Assembly (NCBI RefSeq): GCF_029167375.1
Contig: NZ_JARFTP010000016.1
Span: forward strand, 35,740-99,739
Length of the DNA: 64,000 nt
Direction: 5' to 3'
Origin: Tsukamurella sp. 8F
Lineage (GTDB): Bacteria > Actinomycetota > Actinomycetes > Mycobacteriales > Mycobacteriaceae
The notes under the pieces are model-generated. The model saw nothing but the letters and a program-made list of their open reading frames with translations, was not told the origin of the DNA and did not search any database. How positions within the stretch are numbered: the first letter of the stretch is position 1; the number at the start of each line of letters is the position of its first letter. Positions 27,788 to 37,022 of this stretch are shown here, piece after piece. Both the position numbers and the translations under genes were made by a program.

Positions 27788-28309
27788 GTGCACTTCGCTC
27801 TACGGCGCCGCCCACCCGGACGCCACGAGACCATTCGCACCGGCGACGCCACCATTCATGTCGGCGAACTCGCACGTGGAGCCGTCGTGAAAGCAGCGGC
27901 AGCAGCCGGGATAGCGCGTAGAACAGCACGCGAACTCGCCGAGTCGGGCGATCTCGTCGGGTACTGGACGGTGTCTTCGCCCGACGCCTCCGGCGATGTG
28001 TCGGAGAACGCCACTCTAGTCCGGATCAACCGAGCAACCTCCGTAGCCGTCATGTGGCCGATCGGCTCCGCGGTCACGATTACGTCCGCACAGATCGCCC
28101 TCGTCCACCGACTGACCCGAGCACACCCCGCACTCCGCCATGTCAGCCAGTGGACATCAGATGCCGAAAACATGCTCGCCAAGACTCTCCTCGCTGCTGG
28201 GTTCAGACTGGACACTCGTCCCACTACTGCGTCAGATGCGTCAGCCAGGACGGATGGTCGGCTGTACACGCTGCCTGTCGGCAGCCAGACGTCCGATCTG
28301 AGAGGCTGA
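27788..28309 (+). CDS. hypothetical protein, possibly a diverged GNAT fold
   Basis: A 173-residue protein not recognised from sequence. The GTG at 27788 is chosen because a GAGGAG site lies five bases upstream; an ATG at 27737 in frame has no such site. The last 60 residues ([20 protein letters not shown] then GFR) resemble the end of GNAT acetyltransferases, but the acetyl-CoA loop Q/RxxGxG/A is not seen. No signal peptide or membrane helix is apparent. It ends four bases before rmlA, so it is probably co-transcribed with rmlA and rmlC. A sugar N-acetyltransferase role is only a guess. Confidence 0.6.
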   Translation: MHFALRRRPPGRHETIRTGDATIHVGELARGAVVKAAAAAGIARRTARELAESGDLVGYWTVSSPDASGDVSENATLVRINRATSVAVMWPIGSAVTITSAQIALVHRLTRAHPALRHVSQWTSDAENMLAKTLLAAGFRLDTRPTTASDASARTDGRLYTLPVGSQTSDLRG

Positions 28310-28313
28310 ACCC

Positions 28314-29189
28314 GTGCGCGGAATCATCCTTGCCGGAGGCACCGGCTCCCGTCTGCACCCGATCACACTCGGGGTCAGCAAGCAACTCGTCCCTGTGTAC
28401 GACAAGCCGATGATCTACTACCCGCTGTCGACACTGATCCTCGCGGGCATTCGCGATATCCTGATCATCACGACGCCGCAGGACCGAGACGCCTTTGAGC
28501 GCCTACTGGGGGACGGATCGCAGTTCGGAGTATCGCTCGACTACGCAGTGCAACGCTCGCCGAACGGGCTTGCAGATGCGTTCCGCATCGGCCGCGAACA
28601 CATCGGTGGCGACAGTGTCTCCCTGATTCTCGGTGACAACATCTTCTACGGTCCTGGCCTCGGCTCTCAACTCAACCGATTCGATCGCATCGACGGGGGC
28701 GCGGTGTTCGCCTATTGGGTATCAGACCCCGAGCGCTACGGCGTCGTAGACTTCGACGGCTCCGGCAAAGCGACGAGCCTCGTCGAGAAGCCGACCGATC
28801 CATCTTCGAATTACGCTGTCCCAGGACTGTACTTCTATGACAATGACGTCCTCGAGATAGCTGCCGACCTGAAGCCGTCCGCGCGAGGCGAACTCGAGAT
28901 AACCGATGTCAATCGGACGTACCTTGAACAGGGGCGCCTACAAGTAGAAGTGCTCCCGCGTGGGACGGCATGGCTCGACACCGGAACTGTCGACTCTCTA
29001 CTGGACGCCGGCACCTACGTACGGACGATCGAACAGCGTCAAGGCCTACGCATCGGCATACCCGAAGAAGTCGCTTGGCGCCAGGGCTTCATCAGCGACG
29101 ACGAGTTGCAGCGGCGCGCCGCACCATTACTGAAATCAGGGTACGGAGCGTATCTATTAGGCCTTCTAGAGCGGGAGGGACGTGCATGA
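28314..29189 (+). CDS. rmlA: glucose-1-phosphate thymidylyltransferase
   Basis: A 291-residue nucleotidyltransferase that makes dTDP-glucose from dTTP and glucose-1-phosphate, the first step to dTDP-rhamnose. The signature [11 protein letters not shown] at the N-terminus, [19 protein letters not shown] and [19 protein letters not shown] are all typical. A GTG start follows a GAGAGG site. The stop overlaps the rmlC start in ATGA. Base composition is lower in GC than in the genes before 27 kb, so the gene may have moved with the neighbouring variable segment. Confidence 0.96.
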   Translation: MRGIILAGGTGSRLHPITLGVSKQLVPVYDKPMIYYPLSTLILAGIRDILIITTPQDRDAFERLLGDGSQFGVSLDYAVQRSPNGLADAFRIGREHIGGDSVSLILGDNIFYGPGLGSQLNRFDRIDGGAVFAYWVSDPERYGVVDFDGSGKATSLVEKPTDPSSNYAVPGLYFYDNDVLEIAADLKPSARGELEITDVNRTYLEQGRLQVEVLPRGTAWLDTGTVDSLLDAGTYVRTIEQRQGLRIGIPEEVAWRQGFISDDELQRRAAPLLKSGYGAYLLGLLEREGRA

Positions 29190-29770
29190 ATATGCAAACA
29201 AGAGAACTCGCGATCGCCGGAGCATGGGAGTTCACGCCGAAGCAGTTCGGAGACGCACGTGGCAGGTTCCTCGAGTGGTTCAAAGCCTCAGAATTCGAGG
29301 ATGCCGTCGGCACGCCATTAACCTTGCTCCAGGCCAACTGTTCAGTATCTGCCGCAGGCGTGCTCCGCGGAATCCACTACACCGAAGACCCGCCTGGGCA
29401 AGCAAAGTACGTCACTTGTGTCCGGGGCGCCTTCCTGGACGTGGTCGTAGACCTCCGCCCGTCCTCACCCACATTCGGCCGATGGGACAGCGTGCTATTG
29501 GACGACGTCGATCGACGCGCCGTCTATCTATCTGCAGGGCTCGGGCATGCGATCCTCTCTCTAGAGGACGATTCGACGGTCATGTACCTGTGCTCGCTCG
29601 AATACTCGCCGGAGCTGGATCGCGATCTCGACGCATTCGATCCCACCCTGGCTATCGAGTGGCCGACGACCTCACGGGACGGCTCCGCTCTAAGCTATGT
29701 CCGGTCGAGTAAGGACTCGGCGGCGCCTGCCTTTGCTGACGCGTTCGGGACCGATGGACCTCCGCAATGA
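29186..29770 (+). CDS. rmlC: dTDP-4-dehydrorhamnose 3,5-epimerase
   Basis: A 194-residue cupin-fold epimerase acting on dTDP-4-keto-6-deoxyglucose. The catalytic His is in [25 protein letters not shown] and the later [11 protein letters not shown] match RmlC, and the final [10 protein letters not shown] closes the domain. GGGAGGG precedes the ATG, which overlaps the rmlA stop. After it, 123 bases without a gene separate it from the tail of the convergent GT2 gene, and I see no clear terminator there. Confidence 0.93.
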   Translation: MNMQTRELAIAGAWEFTPKQFGDARGRFLEWFKASEFEDAVGTPLTLLQANCSVSAAGVLRGIHYTEDPPGQAKYVTCVRGAFLDVVVDLRPSSPTFGRWDSVLLDDVDRRAVYLSAGLGHAILSLEDDSTVMYLCSLEYSPELDRDLDAFDPTLAIEWPTTSRDGSALSYVRSSKDSAAPAFADAFGTDGPPQ

Positions 29771-29893
29771 GTCCTCTTCCACCTGTTCTCGGTATACACG
29801 GCTACGGCCAGTTCGAAGGCAATAGGTGAGCGGAGTTCACACCCGAGGCCCACAGACTCACGGTTGGTTCGCCCTATGCCCGCGACCGGGTGT

Positions 29894-30829
29894 CTACTCC
29901 TCGTCGATCGCATCGGGAAGTGGGGCTAGAGATATTCTGCCACTTGTGACTATGCGTGTCTGACGCGCAAGTTCGCCGAGCTGGCAACGACGGTCCTCGC
30001 CTTTCAGAAGCACGCGACCGAGATTTCGAAGTTGAACTTCGCACCACAATGCCGCCGCCCCGCGTCGCGTGGTTGTGGCTACACATCGGTCACGGGCAAT
30101 CCCTGCGATCACCGACGACCTGTCCAGCCAAGCGGGATGCAATGCCTCCTCGTAACCGGTCACCGTCAACGTGCCGGCATGATGCCATCGCGCAGTCAGC
30201 TCTCGGTCGACCCAAGCGGCGTCCGTCCGCGCGAGGATACGCAGCCACAGGTCCATCTCAGTCCAATGTTTGATCAGCGGATTGAACCCACCGACTGCCA
30301 GCGCGGTGTCACGCCGGAACATCACTGATGTCGGCTCCCCGATCCAGTTACCGTTCGCCTTGTGCAGCACGTATCGGCGAATAATCTCTTGGCCATCGTT
30401 GACAGCCTCGAGCGGCTCGAGCGGCTCGTGGATAGTCGAGTATTTTCGCGCCCAGTCGCCGAACTCGGTCTGAATCTTCCTGCGCGCGAACGCTAACCCG
30501 ACGCGCCTGTCATCGAAACACGGCACTAAGGAACCGAGACAGCCGGGGAGTAGCCAGTCGTCGCTGTGGACGAACTGGATCAGCTGTCCACGAGCGAGAG
30601 TCATGGCCTTATTGTGACTGACAAGCCAACCAAGGTTTTTCTCGTTCCGAACTATCCGGATCCTACTGTCGTCGAACCCACGGATGACTTCGAGCGTGTC
30701 GTCGGTCGAGCAGTTGTCGATGACTAGGAGTTCGAAGTCATCGAAGCACTGTCGGTGAAGGATGCTCTCGACTGCCTGTGCCACTGACTGCTCACGATTA
30801 TACGTGGGAACGCAGACAGTCAGCCGCAT
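29894..30829 (-). CDS. GT2 glycosyltransferase
   Basis: A 311-residue GT-A enzyme. LTVCVPTYNREQSVAQAVES starts the fold, VIDNCSTDDT is the first acidic motif and VHSDDWLLPGC the DxD motif. FNPLIKHWTEMDLWLRIL is the acceptor-side motif. The start at 30829 has a GGGGGAG site; the upstream open frame is intergenic. It lies alone on the minus strand inside the low-GC core, opposite rmlC and the flippase. Rhamnose is a likely donor from context only. Confidence 0.88.
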   Translation of the reverse strand: MRLTVCVPTYNREQSVAQAVESILHRQCFDDFELLVIDNCSTDDTLEVIRGFDDSRIRIVRNEKNLGWLVSHNKAMTLARGQLIQFVHSDDWLLPGCLGSLVPCFDDRRVGLAFARRKIQTEFGDWARKYSTIHEPLEPLEAVNDGQEIIRRYVLHKANGNWIGEPTSVMFRRDTALAVGGFNPLIKHWTEMDLWLRILARTDAAWVDRELTARWHHAGTLTVTGYEEALHPAWLDRSSVIAGIARDRCVATTTRRGAAALWCEVQLRNLGRVLLKGEDRRCQLGELARQTRIVTSGRISLAPLPDAIDEE

Positions 30830-30869
30830 GCGCTCCCCCTCACATTCGACACCGCGAGCACCAATGCGT

Positions 30870-30919
30870 GTGCGATAAATCGTGCGATAACGTACCATAT
30901 GTCCGTATCCTGCGGATAC
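30870..30919. promoter_or_regulatory. divergent promoter region with direct and inverted repeats
   Basis: Between the divergent GT2 and flippase genes lie two copies of GTGCGATAA at 30870-30878 and 30882-30890, a 12-base period, and a perfect inverted repeat, GTATCC-TGC-GGATAC, at 30905-30919. The spacing would suit a dimeric regulator, or the inverted repeat could fold in the flippase mRNA leader. A weak -10 (TACCAT, 30893-30898) overlaps. No regulator is encoded nearby. Confidence 0.35.
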
Positions 30920-30938
30920 GCAACCGACGGGAGACACG

Positions 30939-32474
30939 ATGGCAGGGCCCGGCCGGATCCAGAGCCTCCGCGTCGGGGCTCTCGCGCAGATCCTGCCGCT
31001 CGCGACTGGTTACGGAGCGAACCTTCTGGCCACTCCGTTCTTCGTGTCGCAACTCGGGCTCCACGACTTCGGCATCTGGGCAGTGACCGGCGCGATCGCC
31101 CAGTACGCGGGCCTGTTCGATCTCGGCGTCTCCCGCGCGAACACTCGATACGTCGCCCTCTACCACGCGCAAGGTCGCCGTGACCTAGAGGCGTCGGTGC
31201 TCGGCTTGAGCCTCGGAATACTCGGGCTCGTCGGCACGATCATCGTCCTGATACCGCTCGTCGCGTCGGACGTGATAGCCAGCGCACTGCATACACCCGA
31301 CCACCACCTCGCCCGAGACGTAGCCGTCGCGGCCGCGGTCGTGCTGGTAGTCGGCTTGATCTCGCGCGCCCTAGTCGGTGCCGCTTTCGGTCGTGGCCGC
31401 CAGGTTGCGGGCAATGTCGGGTTGGCGGCCATGAGCTTGCTCCAGATCGGCGGTGGGATCGTCGGCCTGACCACCGGACAGGGCGGGCTCGAGCGCTTTG
31501 CCATCGGGACGGCATCCGGGGCGCTCGTCGGCTCGGTCGCGGTTGTGGGTGCCCTACTCCTCGACGAACGGACGATCCCGATCGGGAACCCCGTCCGCAT
31601 CCCCGCACGAGAGATTCTCGCATTCGGCATCCGCGGCCAGGTGTCGGGCGCGGCCGACGTAATAACCATGCAGTCGGGCAAGATCCTCGCCGGTCTCACG
31701 GCTGGCCCTACTGCCGCTGGCGCGTACGAGCTCGGCAGTCGGCTCGCGCTGGGAGCTCAAGCGTTCGGCGGCGCCGCTGCCGTCGCCATGAACACACACC
31801 TGACTCATGCTTTCGCCGCCAGCGGGCTCGCGGGCATTCGCGCCGATTATCGACGCCTCACGACACGCAACGCCGCCACCGCGATGTTCCTCCCGCTACT
31901 GCTCGTGGCGACCGGCCCCTTCATCGTCCCCCTGTGGCTCGGACAGTCGATGCCGACAACGACAGCGGTCGTCTGTGCACTCGGGCTTGCGATCGCCGTT
32001 AACGTGTCGACGGGCGTGTGCAGCGCCGCCGCTTTCGCCGCGGGACGCACCTCGGCGATCGCGATCGCCGCGTCCTGCGAAGCAATCGCGGCGCTTGCCG
32101 CCGCGGTGCCCGCTGGTCTGGCGTTCGGGTTCCCCGGCATCGTTGCCGGGCTCGCACTCGTGATCGCAGTCGGCAACGTGCTCTCCGTGGCATACCTGCA
32201 ACGGGGACTTGGCATCCCATTCTCGTGGTACCTGCGGGCCGTCGCCGGCCCGGCCTGTGCCGGCGGCACCGCGGTCTTGTGCTCGCTCGTCGTGTGGACG
32301 TCTGCCATTCCGGCAGACCGAGGGGCCGCACTGCTGCCATGCGTCATCACCACCTGCTTGTTCACAGCCGTCTACCTCGGGATCTCGTGGTACCGCGGGT
32401 ACCTCCCCCGGTTCGGCCACGCCAGTCGGAGTCCCGGCGCTGGGAGCGACACCAACGATGCGCCGCGACTCTAG
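30939..32474 (+). CDS. MOP-family flippase (Wzx-like) 2
   Basis: A 511-residue polytopic protein with about 14 helices. The start of the fold is seen in TGYGANLLATPFFVSQLG and GLFDLGVSRANTRYVA, the loop typical of polysaccharide flippases. The last about 25 residues are polar. GGGAG lies a few bases before the ATG. It should flip an undecaprenyl-linked oligosaccharide outward. A second flippase of similar layout follows two genes later, so this core may serve two lipid-linked products, or one may be a remnant of an exchange event. Confidence 0.88.
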   Translation: MAGPGRIQSLRVGALAQILPLATGYGANLLATPFFVSQLGLHDFGIWAVTGAIAQYAGLFDLGVSRANTRYVALYHAQGRRDLEASVLGLSLGILGLVGTIIVLIPLVASDVIASALHTPDHHLARDVAVAAAVVLVVGLISRALVGAAFGRGRQVAGNVGLAAMSLLQIGGGIVGLTTGQGGLERFAIGTASGALVGSVAVVGALLLDERTIPIGNPVRIPAREILAFGIRGQVSGAADVITMQSGKILAGLTAGPTAAGAYELGSRLALGAQAFGGAAAVAMNTHLTHAFAASGLAGIRADYRRLTTRNAATAMFLPLLLVATGPFIVPLWLGQSMPTTTAVVCALGLAIAVNVSTGVCSAAAFAAGRTSAIAIAASCEAIAALAAAVPAGLAFGFPGIVAGLALVIAVGNVLSVAYLQRGLGIPFSWYLRAVAGPACAGGTAVLCSLVVWTSAIPADRGAALLPCVITTCLFTAVYLGISWYRGYLPRFGHASRSPGAGSDTNDAPRL

Positions 32475-32550
32475 ATGACTTTTGACCGATAACAGGCTAT
32501 TTTTTGATCTCGAATAGCGCCTGACTTTCACACATCGGAACAGAGGTAGC

Positions 32551-33663
32551 ATGGCCGGCAGATCAGTCGCGATCATCGGATCGCGCGGGTACCCGAGCTT
32601 CTACGGGGGCTTCGAGACCCTGGTGCGCCGGCTTGCGCCCCACCTGGCTGACACCGGCTGGGACGTGGCAGTGTATGGCCGCCCAGGTGCGACGGTGTCT
32701 CGCCCCGAGTTCGACCACCCTGGCGTGACATCGGTCACCACCCGCGGGATCGAGTCCAAGTCGCTCAGCACACTCAGCTTCGGCGCGACGTCCGTCCTGC
32801 ACTCGATGACGCGTCGCAAACCCGACGTCGCACTCGTCCTGAACGTGGCGAACGGCTACTATCTCCCTGGCCTCCGCATGCGACGGATCCCGACAGTGGT
32901 CAACGTCGACGGAATCGAGTGGGAACGCGACAAATGGAGTGCACTTGGAAAGAGGGTCTTCCGTACTGGTGCGCTACTGACTGCACGGTTCGCCGACATC
33001 CTCGTCAGCGATTCGGTCGAGATCGGCGGCTACTGGAAACACAATTTCCGGCGCGACTCGGTGTTCATCCCGTACGGCGGCGATGTCCCGGCACCTCTAC
33101 CCGCACCCGAAGGGCTCGCGTCGCGTTCGTATGCACTGGCCGTGGCCAGGTTCGTCCCCGAAAACTCTATACCCGAGTTCCTCGATGCGGCGGCGCTCAT
33201 CGCGGAACGCCATCCTGTGGTTATTGTCGGGTCCTCGGGGCACGGCGGGCCTCTCGAAGAACGGGTGACCGCGCTGTGCGCCGGGAATGGCGACGTTCGG
33301 TGGCTGGGCCACGTGTCGGATGACGCGAAGCTGTTCGCTCTCTGGCAGCATGCCGGCGCGTACTTCCACGGACACAGCGTCGGGGGCACTAATCCGGCGC
33401 TTGTACAAGCAATGGCCTGTGCGGCGCCGACCGTCGCACGCGACACACTCTTCAACCGAGAGGTTCTAGGGGAGGCGGCTGTGTTCGTGGCACCTGAAGC
33501 GGGGGCGATCGCGTCAGCCATGAGTGAACTGATCGAATCGCCGGCGCGTGCAAGAACATTGGCGGACGGCGCGCAGCGGCGGGCAGCGGAATCGTACGCG
33601 TGGGAGAATATCTGCGCAGCCTACGAGAACACCCTCGTCGATGCGATCAGGCGGGGCGGGTGA
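32551..33663 (+). CDS. GT4 glycosyltransferase with DUF1972 start (RgpA-like)
   Basis: A 370-residue GT-B enzyme. IIGSRGYPSFYGGFETLVR is the DUF1972 start shared with streptococcal rhamnosyltransferases such as RgpA. The C-terminal nucleotide-sugar domain has VARFVPENSIPEFLDA and the E-x7-E-like stretch GGTNPALVQAMACAAP. With rmlABCD beside it, L-rhamnosyl transfer is a reasonable inference. AGAGG precedes the ATG by four bases. The 76-base gap before it holds TTGACC (32482-32487) and a short imperfect hairpin (32493-32523), a possible promoter or attenuator. The stop overlaps the next gene. Confidence 0.87.
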   Translation: MAGRSVAIIGSRGYPSFYGGFETLVRRLAPHLADTGWDVAVYGRPGATVSRPEFDHPGVTSVTTRGIESKSLSTLSFGATSVLHSMTRRKPDVALVLNVANGYYLPGLRMRRIPTVVNVDGIEWERDKWSALGKRVFRTGALLTARFADILVSDSVEIGGYWKHNFRRDSVFIPYGGDVPAPLPAPEGLASRSYALAVARFVPENSIPEFLDAAALIAERHPVVIVGSSGHGGPLEERVTALCAGNGDVRWLGHVSDDAKLFALWQHAGAYFHGHSVGGTNPALVQAMACAAPTVARDTLFNREVLGEAAVFVAPEAGAIASAMSELIESPARARTLADGAQRRAAESYAWENICAAYENTLVDAIRRGG

Positions 33664-35171
33664 ACACTGTGACAGGCGGCACGCGCTCCGGTAGCACCCG
33701 CCGCGGCGTCGCACTCAGCATCTTCGCCGGATCGCTGAACATTATCGCGAACATCGCCATGTTCCCGGTCGTGGTGTCTCAGATCGGTGCCGACGACTAT
33801 GGCATCTGGCTATTCATGCTGGCCGTGGCCTCGTACTTCTTCTATACCGATATCGGAATCGGCACTGCGATCGTATACTTCGGCGCCAGTGCGCGCGGCG
33901 GAGACCGGCGGTTCACCAGCGACGCACTCATATCCAACGGGCTCGCGTGGATCGGCTGCATAGCTCCCATCGCGGTACCCGCGTTCTTCACAATCGCCTT
34001 CGCGTACGCGCACACCCATGGCACACATCTGACGACCGGAACACAGGTAACAGTCGCCGTTCTGGGCGCTTCCGTCGTGGCGTCGATCGTCTTCCGCCCG
34101 TTCGAGTCGGTGCTCATCGGGTCTGGGCATGTAGTCCGCGACCGGATGAATCAGGTCGTTGGGACCGCGATCCGTGTCGTGACGGTCTTGGCGATGCTGC
34201 CGTTCGGGCTGACCGTTACGCAGGTTGCGGCAGCCGAAGCTACCGGGATGATCTTGCCTCCGGTTCTGGCTACGGCGTACGTGCTCCGCCATCGGATGGC
34301 CCGCCCCAGGCGATCAGAAATAACTCGAGCGAATATCCGCACCCTGTTCTCTTACAGCGCAAAATCTTTCATGGTCGACGCCTTGCTAGTCGGAACCCTA
34401 CAGGCCGGCACGGTCATCGTCGGCCTGACACGTGGTCCCGCGTCAGCGGCATACTTCGCCATGGCGATGCGCGTGTTCAACGGCGCTGGCCAGGTACTCA
34501 ACTGGGCGACCGCCCCGATCCGACCTGCTTTCAGCCGCCTGTCGCAACTCGATCGGCCCACCGCCGTCACGCTCAGTGGGGATCTACTCACCGTGGTGGC
34601 CACCGTCGGTGTCTTGACCATCGCCCCGTTGGCGTGGGCCACTCCCGCCTGGATTCCGCTCTGGGTGCCGGACGACGGGCTGGCGCTGGGCATGGTCGCG
34701 ACGACAGTACTCACGCTCGTGGCCCTGCTGGCCAGAGCCGTACAGCTCCCAGTTGTACTGAGCGGAGATTCATTCGGCCGCCCCGGGCTCTCGTTCCCAG
34801 CAACACTCGGTGCGGCTGTGCTCCAGGTTGTTCTGGGAGTCTGGCTGACTCACTCATGCGGCATCATCGGGGCAGGCGTGGCAGTTGCTGCGGCCCTGTG
34901 GATCACGCAGCCCTGGTGTGCTTACGCCCTCGCTCGCGCTGTCGGTCCTCCACCTGCGCAGATGTTCGCGTGTCTTGCTCTCCCGGCGACAGTCGCCGCC
35001 GCGGGGAGCGCAGCTGCTCTGGCGACGGCCGCGGCAGCTGTCGGCATGCACTGGCCACCGGCATGGTTCGGCTGGGTGGGGTACGCCATCGGCGCGATCG
35101 CCGTGATGCTCAGCCCCGGCGGTCGAAACGTCGTCGAGAAAGCGCGCCGCCTACTGGATCTACCCATGTGA
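33660..35171 (+). CDS. MOP-family flippase (Wzx-like) 3
   Basis: A 503-residue membrane protein of the Wzx type. It opens with LSIFAGSLNIIANIAMFPVV, then IGADDYGIWLFM and TDIGIGTAIVYF, all family marks. About 14 helices run to residue 490. The GTG overlaps the stop of the GT4 gene (GTGA), so the two are translationally coupled. The frame is open upstream into that gene, but the family start fits 33660. It should export the repeat unit built by the neighbouring glycosyltransferases. Confidence 0.87.
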   Translation: MNTVTGGTRSGSTRRGVALSIFAGSLNIIANIAMFPVVVSQIGADDYGIWLFMLAVASYFFYTDIGIGTAIVYFGASARGGDRRFTSDALISNGLAWIGCIAPIAVPAFFTIAFAYAHTHGTHLTTGTQVTVAVLGASVVASIVFRPFESVLIGSGHVVRDRMNQVVGTAIRVVTVLAMLPFGLTVTQVAAAEATGMILPPVLATAYVLRHRMARPRRSEITRANIRTLFSYSAKSFMVDALLVGTLQAGTVIVGLTRGPASAAYFAMAMRVFNGAGQVLNWATAPIRPAFSRLSQLDRPTAVTLSGDLLTVVATVGVLTIAPLAWATPAWIPLWVPDDGLALGMVATTVLTLVALLARAVQLPVVLSGDSFGRPGLSFPATLGAAVLQVVLGVWLTHSCGIIGAGVAVAAALWITQPWCAYALARAVGPPPAQMFACLALPATVAAAGSAAALATAAAAVGMHWPPAWFGWVGYAIGAIAVMLSPGGRNVVEKARRLLDLPM

Positions 35172-35187
35172 TGACCGAGAGATGACC

Positions 35188-36051
35188 ATGAGCAAACCAA
35201 CCCATGACTACGGCGTCGTCGTGCTGTACTACCGCCTGGGCGACCGAGTGTTCGACACTCTCGAGGCTCTGTCGCGACAAACATCGGTACCCGCACAGGT
35301 CGTCGTTGTGGACAACGCGTCCGGTGACGGCGTGCTGGACGAGCTGCCGGCCCGCTTTCCATCTGCTCGCCTAGTCACCCTACAGGAGAACATCGGCTAC
35401 TCGGCGGCGATGAACGCGGGGGCGGACGCCCTCGATCTCGCGCCGGCGAACGTTTTGTTCCTCACTCACGAGGTCCTCATGAGACCCGAGTGCGTCAGAA
35501 ACCTGCTTGCGGCTTTCGACACCGATCCCACGCTCGGCATGGTGGGTCCGGCGCTGAAGCTGCACGGTACAGATCAAGCTTGGTCGTACGGCGGAATCGT
35601 CGACCGATTCGGTGAGGTCCGCCACATCACCGACGCCGGAGCCCAGCAAGCAGAATGGCTCGACGGAGCGTGCCTACTCGCGCGTCGCCACCAGCTGACC
35701 AGCGTAGGTGGTTTCGACACAGACTATTTCCTGTACTGGGAGGACGTAGACCTGTCTCTGCGCTTCGCTCGAGTGGGGGCGATAGGATGCGTGCCCGACG
35801 CCGTAGCATATCAAGACACGGCCACCGCGCCCATCTATTTCCGAACGCGGAATCAGATCCTGTGTTGGCGTAAGCATCGGCGGCACTGGTTTCTAGCAGC
35901 GTCATCGGCGAAGGCATTTGCGAAGGTCGCCATCGATCTGGGACATGGTCGCCACCTATACGCCTTCGTCCGCCTGCGCGCATTACTCGATGGATTCACG
36001 GGTAATTTATCTACCAACCGTAATCGAATGCTCAGGGAGACAATGATATGA
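35188..36051 (+). CDS. GT2 glycosyltransferase (rhamnosyltransferase-like)
   Basis: A 287-residue GT-A enzyme. VVVLYYRLGDRVFDTLEAL and VVVDNASGDG open the fold, and FLTHEVLMRPEC takes the place of the DxD region. FDTDYFLYWEDVDLSLR is the strongly conserved acceptor motif seen in WbbL-type rhamnosyltransferases. The ATG at 35188 has GAGAG six bases upstream; another ATG two codons earlier is possible. The stop overlaps the next gene's start in ATGA. The base composition is clearly poorer in GC than in flanking modules. Confidence 0.87.
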   Translation: MSKPTHDYGVVVLYYRLGDRVFDTLEALSRQTSVPAQVVVVDNASGDGVLDELPARFPSARLVTLQENIGYSAAMNAGADALDLAPANVLFLTHEVLMRPECVRNLLAAFDTDPTLGMVGPALKLHGTDQAWSYGGIVDRFGEVRHITDAGAQQAEWLDGACLLARRHQLTSVGGFDTDYFLYWEDVDLSLRFARVGAIGCVPDAVAYQDTATAPIYFRTRNQILCWRKHRRHWFLAASSAKAFAKVAIDLGHGRHLYAFVRLRALLDGFTGNLSTNRNRMLRETMI

Positions 36052-37022
36052 GCGTGCGGATTGTCTTGATAAATCCACTGGACGACACTCTCCGACATTT
36101 CGAGACCGAGCTGATGGAGAGTCTCGCTGCGGCCGGCTATCACGACGTCGAATGGGATCGAGGGCCCCAAGCCGAAGGCCGCAATAATACCTGGTCGAAA
36201 CTTGCGGTAGCGGCTCGAACAGTTGCGCACCGCCTTCGGCTCGCATGGACTACGACTAACAAGACGGTCCTCGTGGTGTGGCCGATCTTCGGCTATTTCG
36301 ATATACTCACCACCGCGCTACTCACCCGTCGTAATCGCGTCTTCACAATCGTTCACGATCCCACACCGCTCCGAGAATCTTACGGCTACTCTCCCTGGGC
36401 ACGAAGAGCCTTCGCTGCTACGGTTAGACGTACGCGAACAGAGATCATCTACCATACGGAGACCGCACGAGCGGCGGGCGTGAAGGCGACGGGCGTAAAC
36501 GGGCTCGTCCTGCCGCACCCGATCCGTCAAGACGGCCCCGAGTCGATCGGCACCAACCGCACCACACCGCCGATCGTTCGGGTTGTCGGGCAAAACAAGC
36601 GAACTCGGTCTCTAAGTGCACTTACTCGGATCGCCAACGATCTACGCGACGAGGCCGTCCTGGATATTCACGGACGCGGCTGGCCAGACATGGACGGCTG
36701 GAATGTATCAGACAGATTTATTCCTGAGGACCGATTCGATCAAATCGTACGAGAAGCTGCTTGCATCGTCATCCCCTACGACGAGTTCTATCAGAGCGGC
36801 GTAGCTGTCCGCTGCCTAGAGGCCGGGGTGCCGGTTGTCGGCCCCCGCCATGAGCACATCGCCGAATTGTATGGGCACGACTGGCCGGGGCTGGTGGATG
36901 ATGACGACTGGAGTGGAGCCATTCGCCGCGTTCTAGCTCTCGATCCGGCACACACTGAAGCTCGACGCTCCGCGGTGCGCGTCCTCGTACGCACCGCCTG
37001 GGCCGGAGCCCTCGATCGCTGA
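36048..37022 (+). CDS. GT-B fold glycosyltransferase
   Basis: A 324-residue enzyme with a weakly conserved N-terminal half (IVLINPLDDTLRHFETELM) and a GT4-like C-terminal half: VVGQNKRTRSLSALTRIAND, then IPYDEFYQSGVAVRCLEAGV and PVVGPRHEHI. The acid in the family E-x7-E position is present. No signal or membrane helix is seen. Its last 90 bases overlap, on the opposite strand, the end of the polymerase gene at 36933-38294. One hand-counted 60-base row inside it (36061-36120) has 29 G or C. Confidence 0.78.
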   Translation: MSVRIVLINPLDDTLRHFETELMESLAAAGYHDVEWDRGPQAEGRNNTWSKLAVAARTVAHRLRLAWTTTNKTVLVVWPIFGYFDILTTALLTRRNRVFTIVHDPTPLRESYGYSPWARRAFAATVRRTRTEIIYHTETARAAGVKATGVNGLVLPHPIRQDGPESIGTNRTTPPIVRVVGQNKRTRSLSALTRIANDLRDEAVLDIHGRGWPDMDGWNVSDRFIPEDRFDQIVREAACIVIPYDEFYQSGVAVRCLEAGVPVVGPRHEHIAELYGHDWPGLVDDDDWSGAIRRVLALDPAHTEARRSAVRVLVRTAWAGALDR

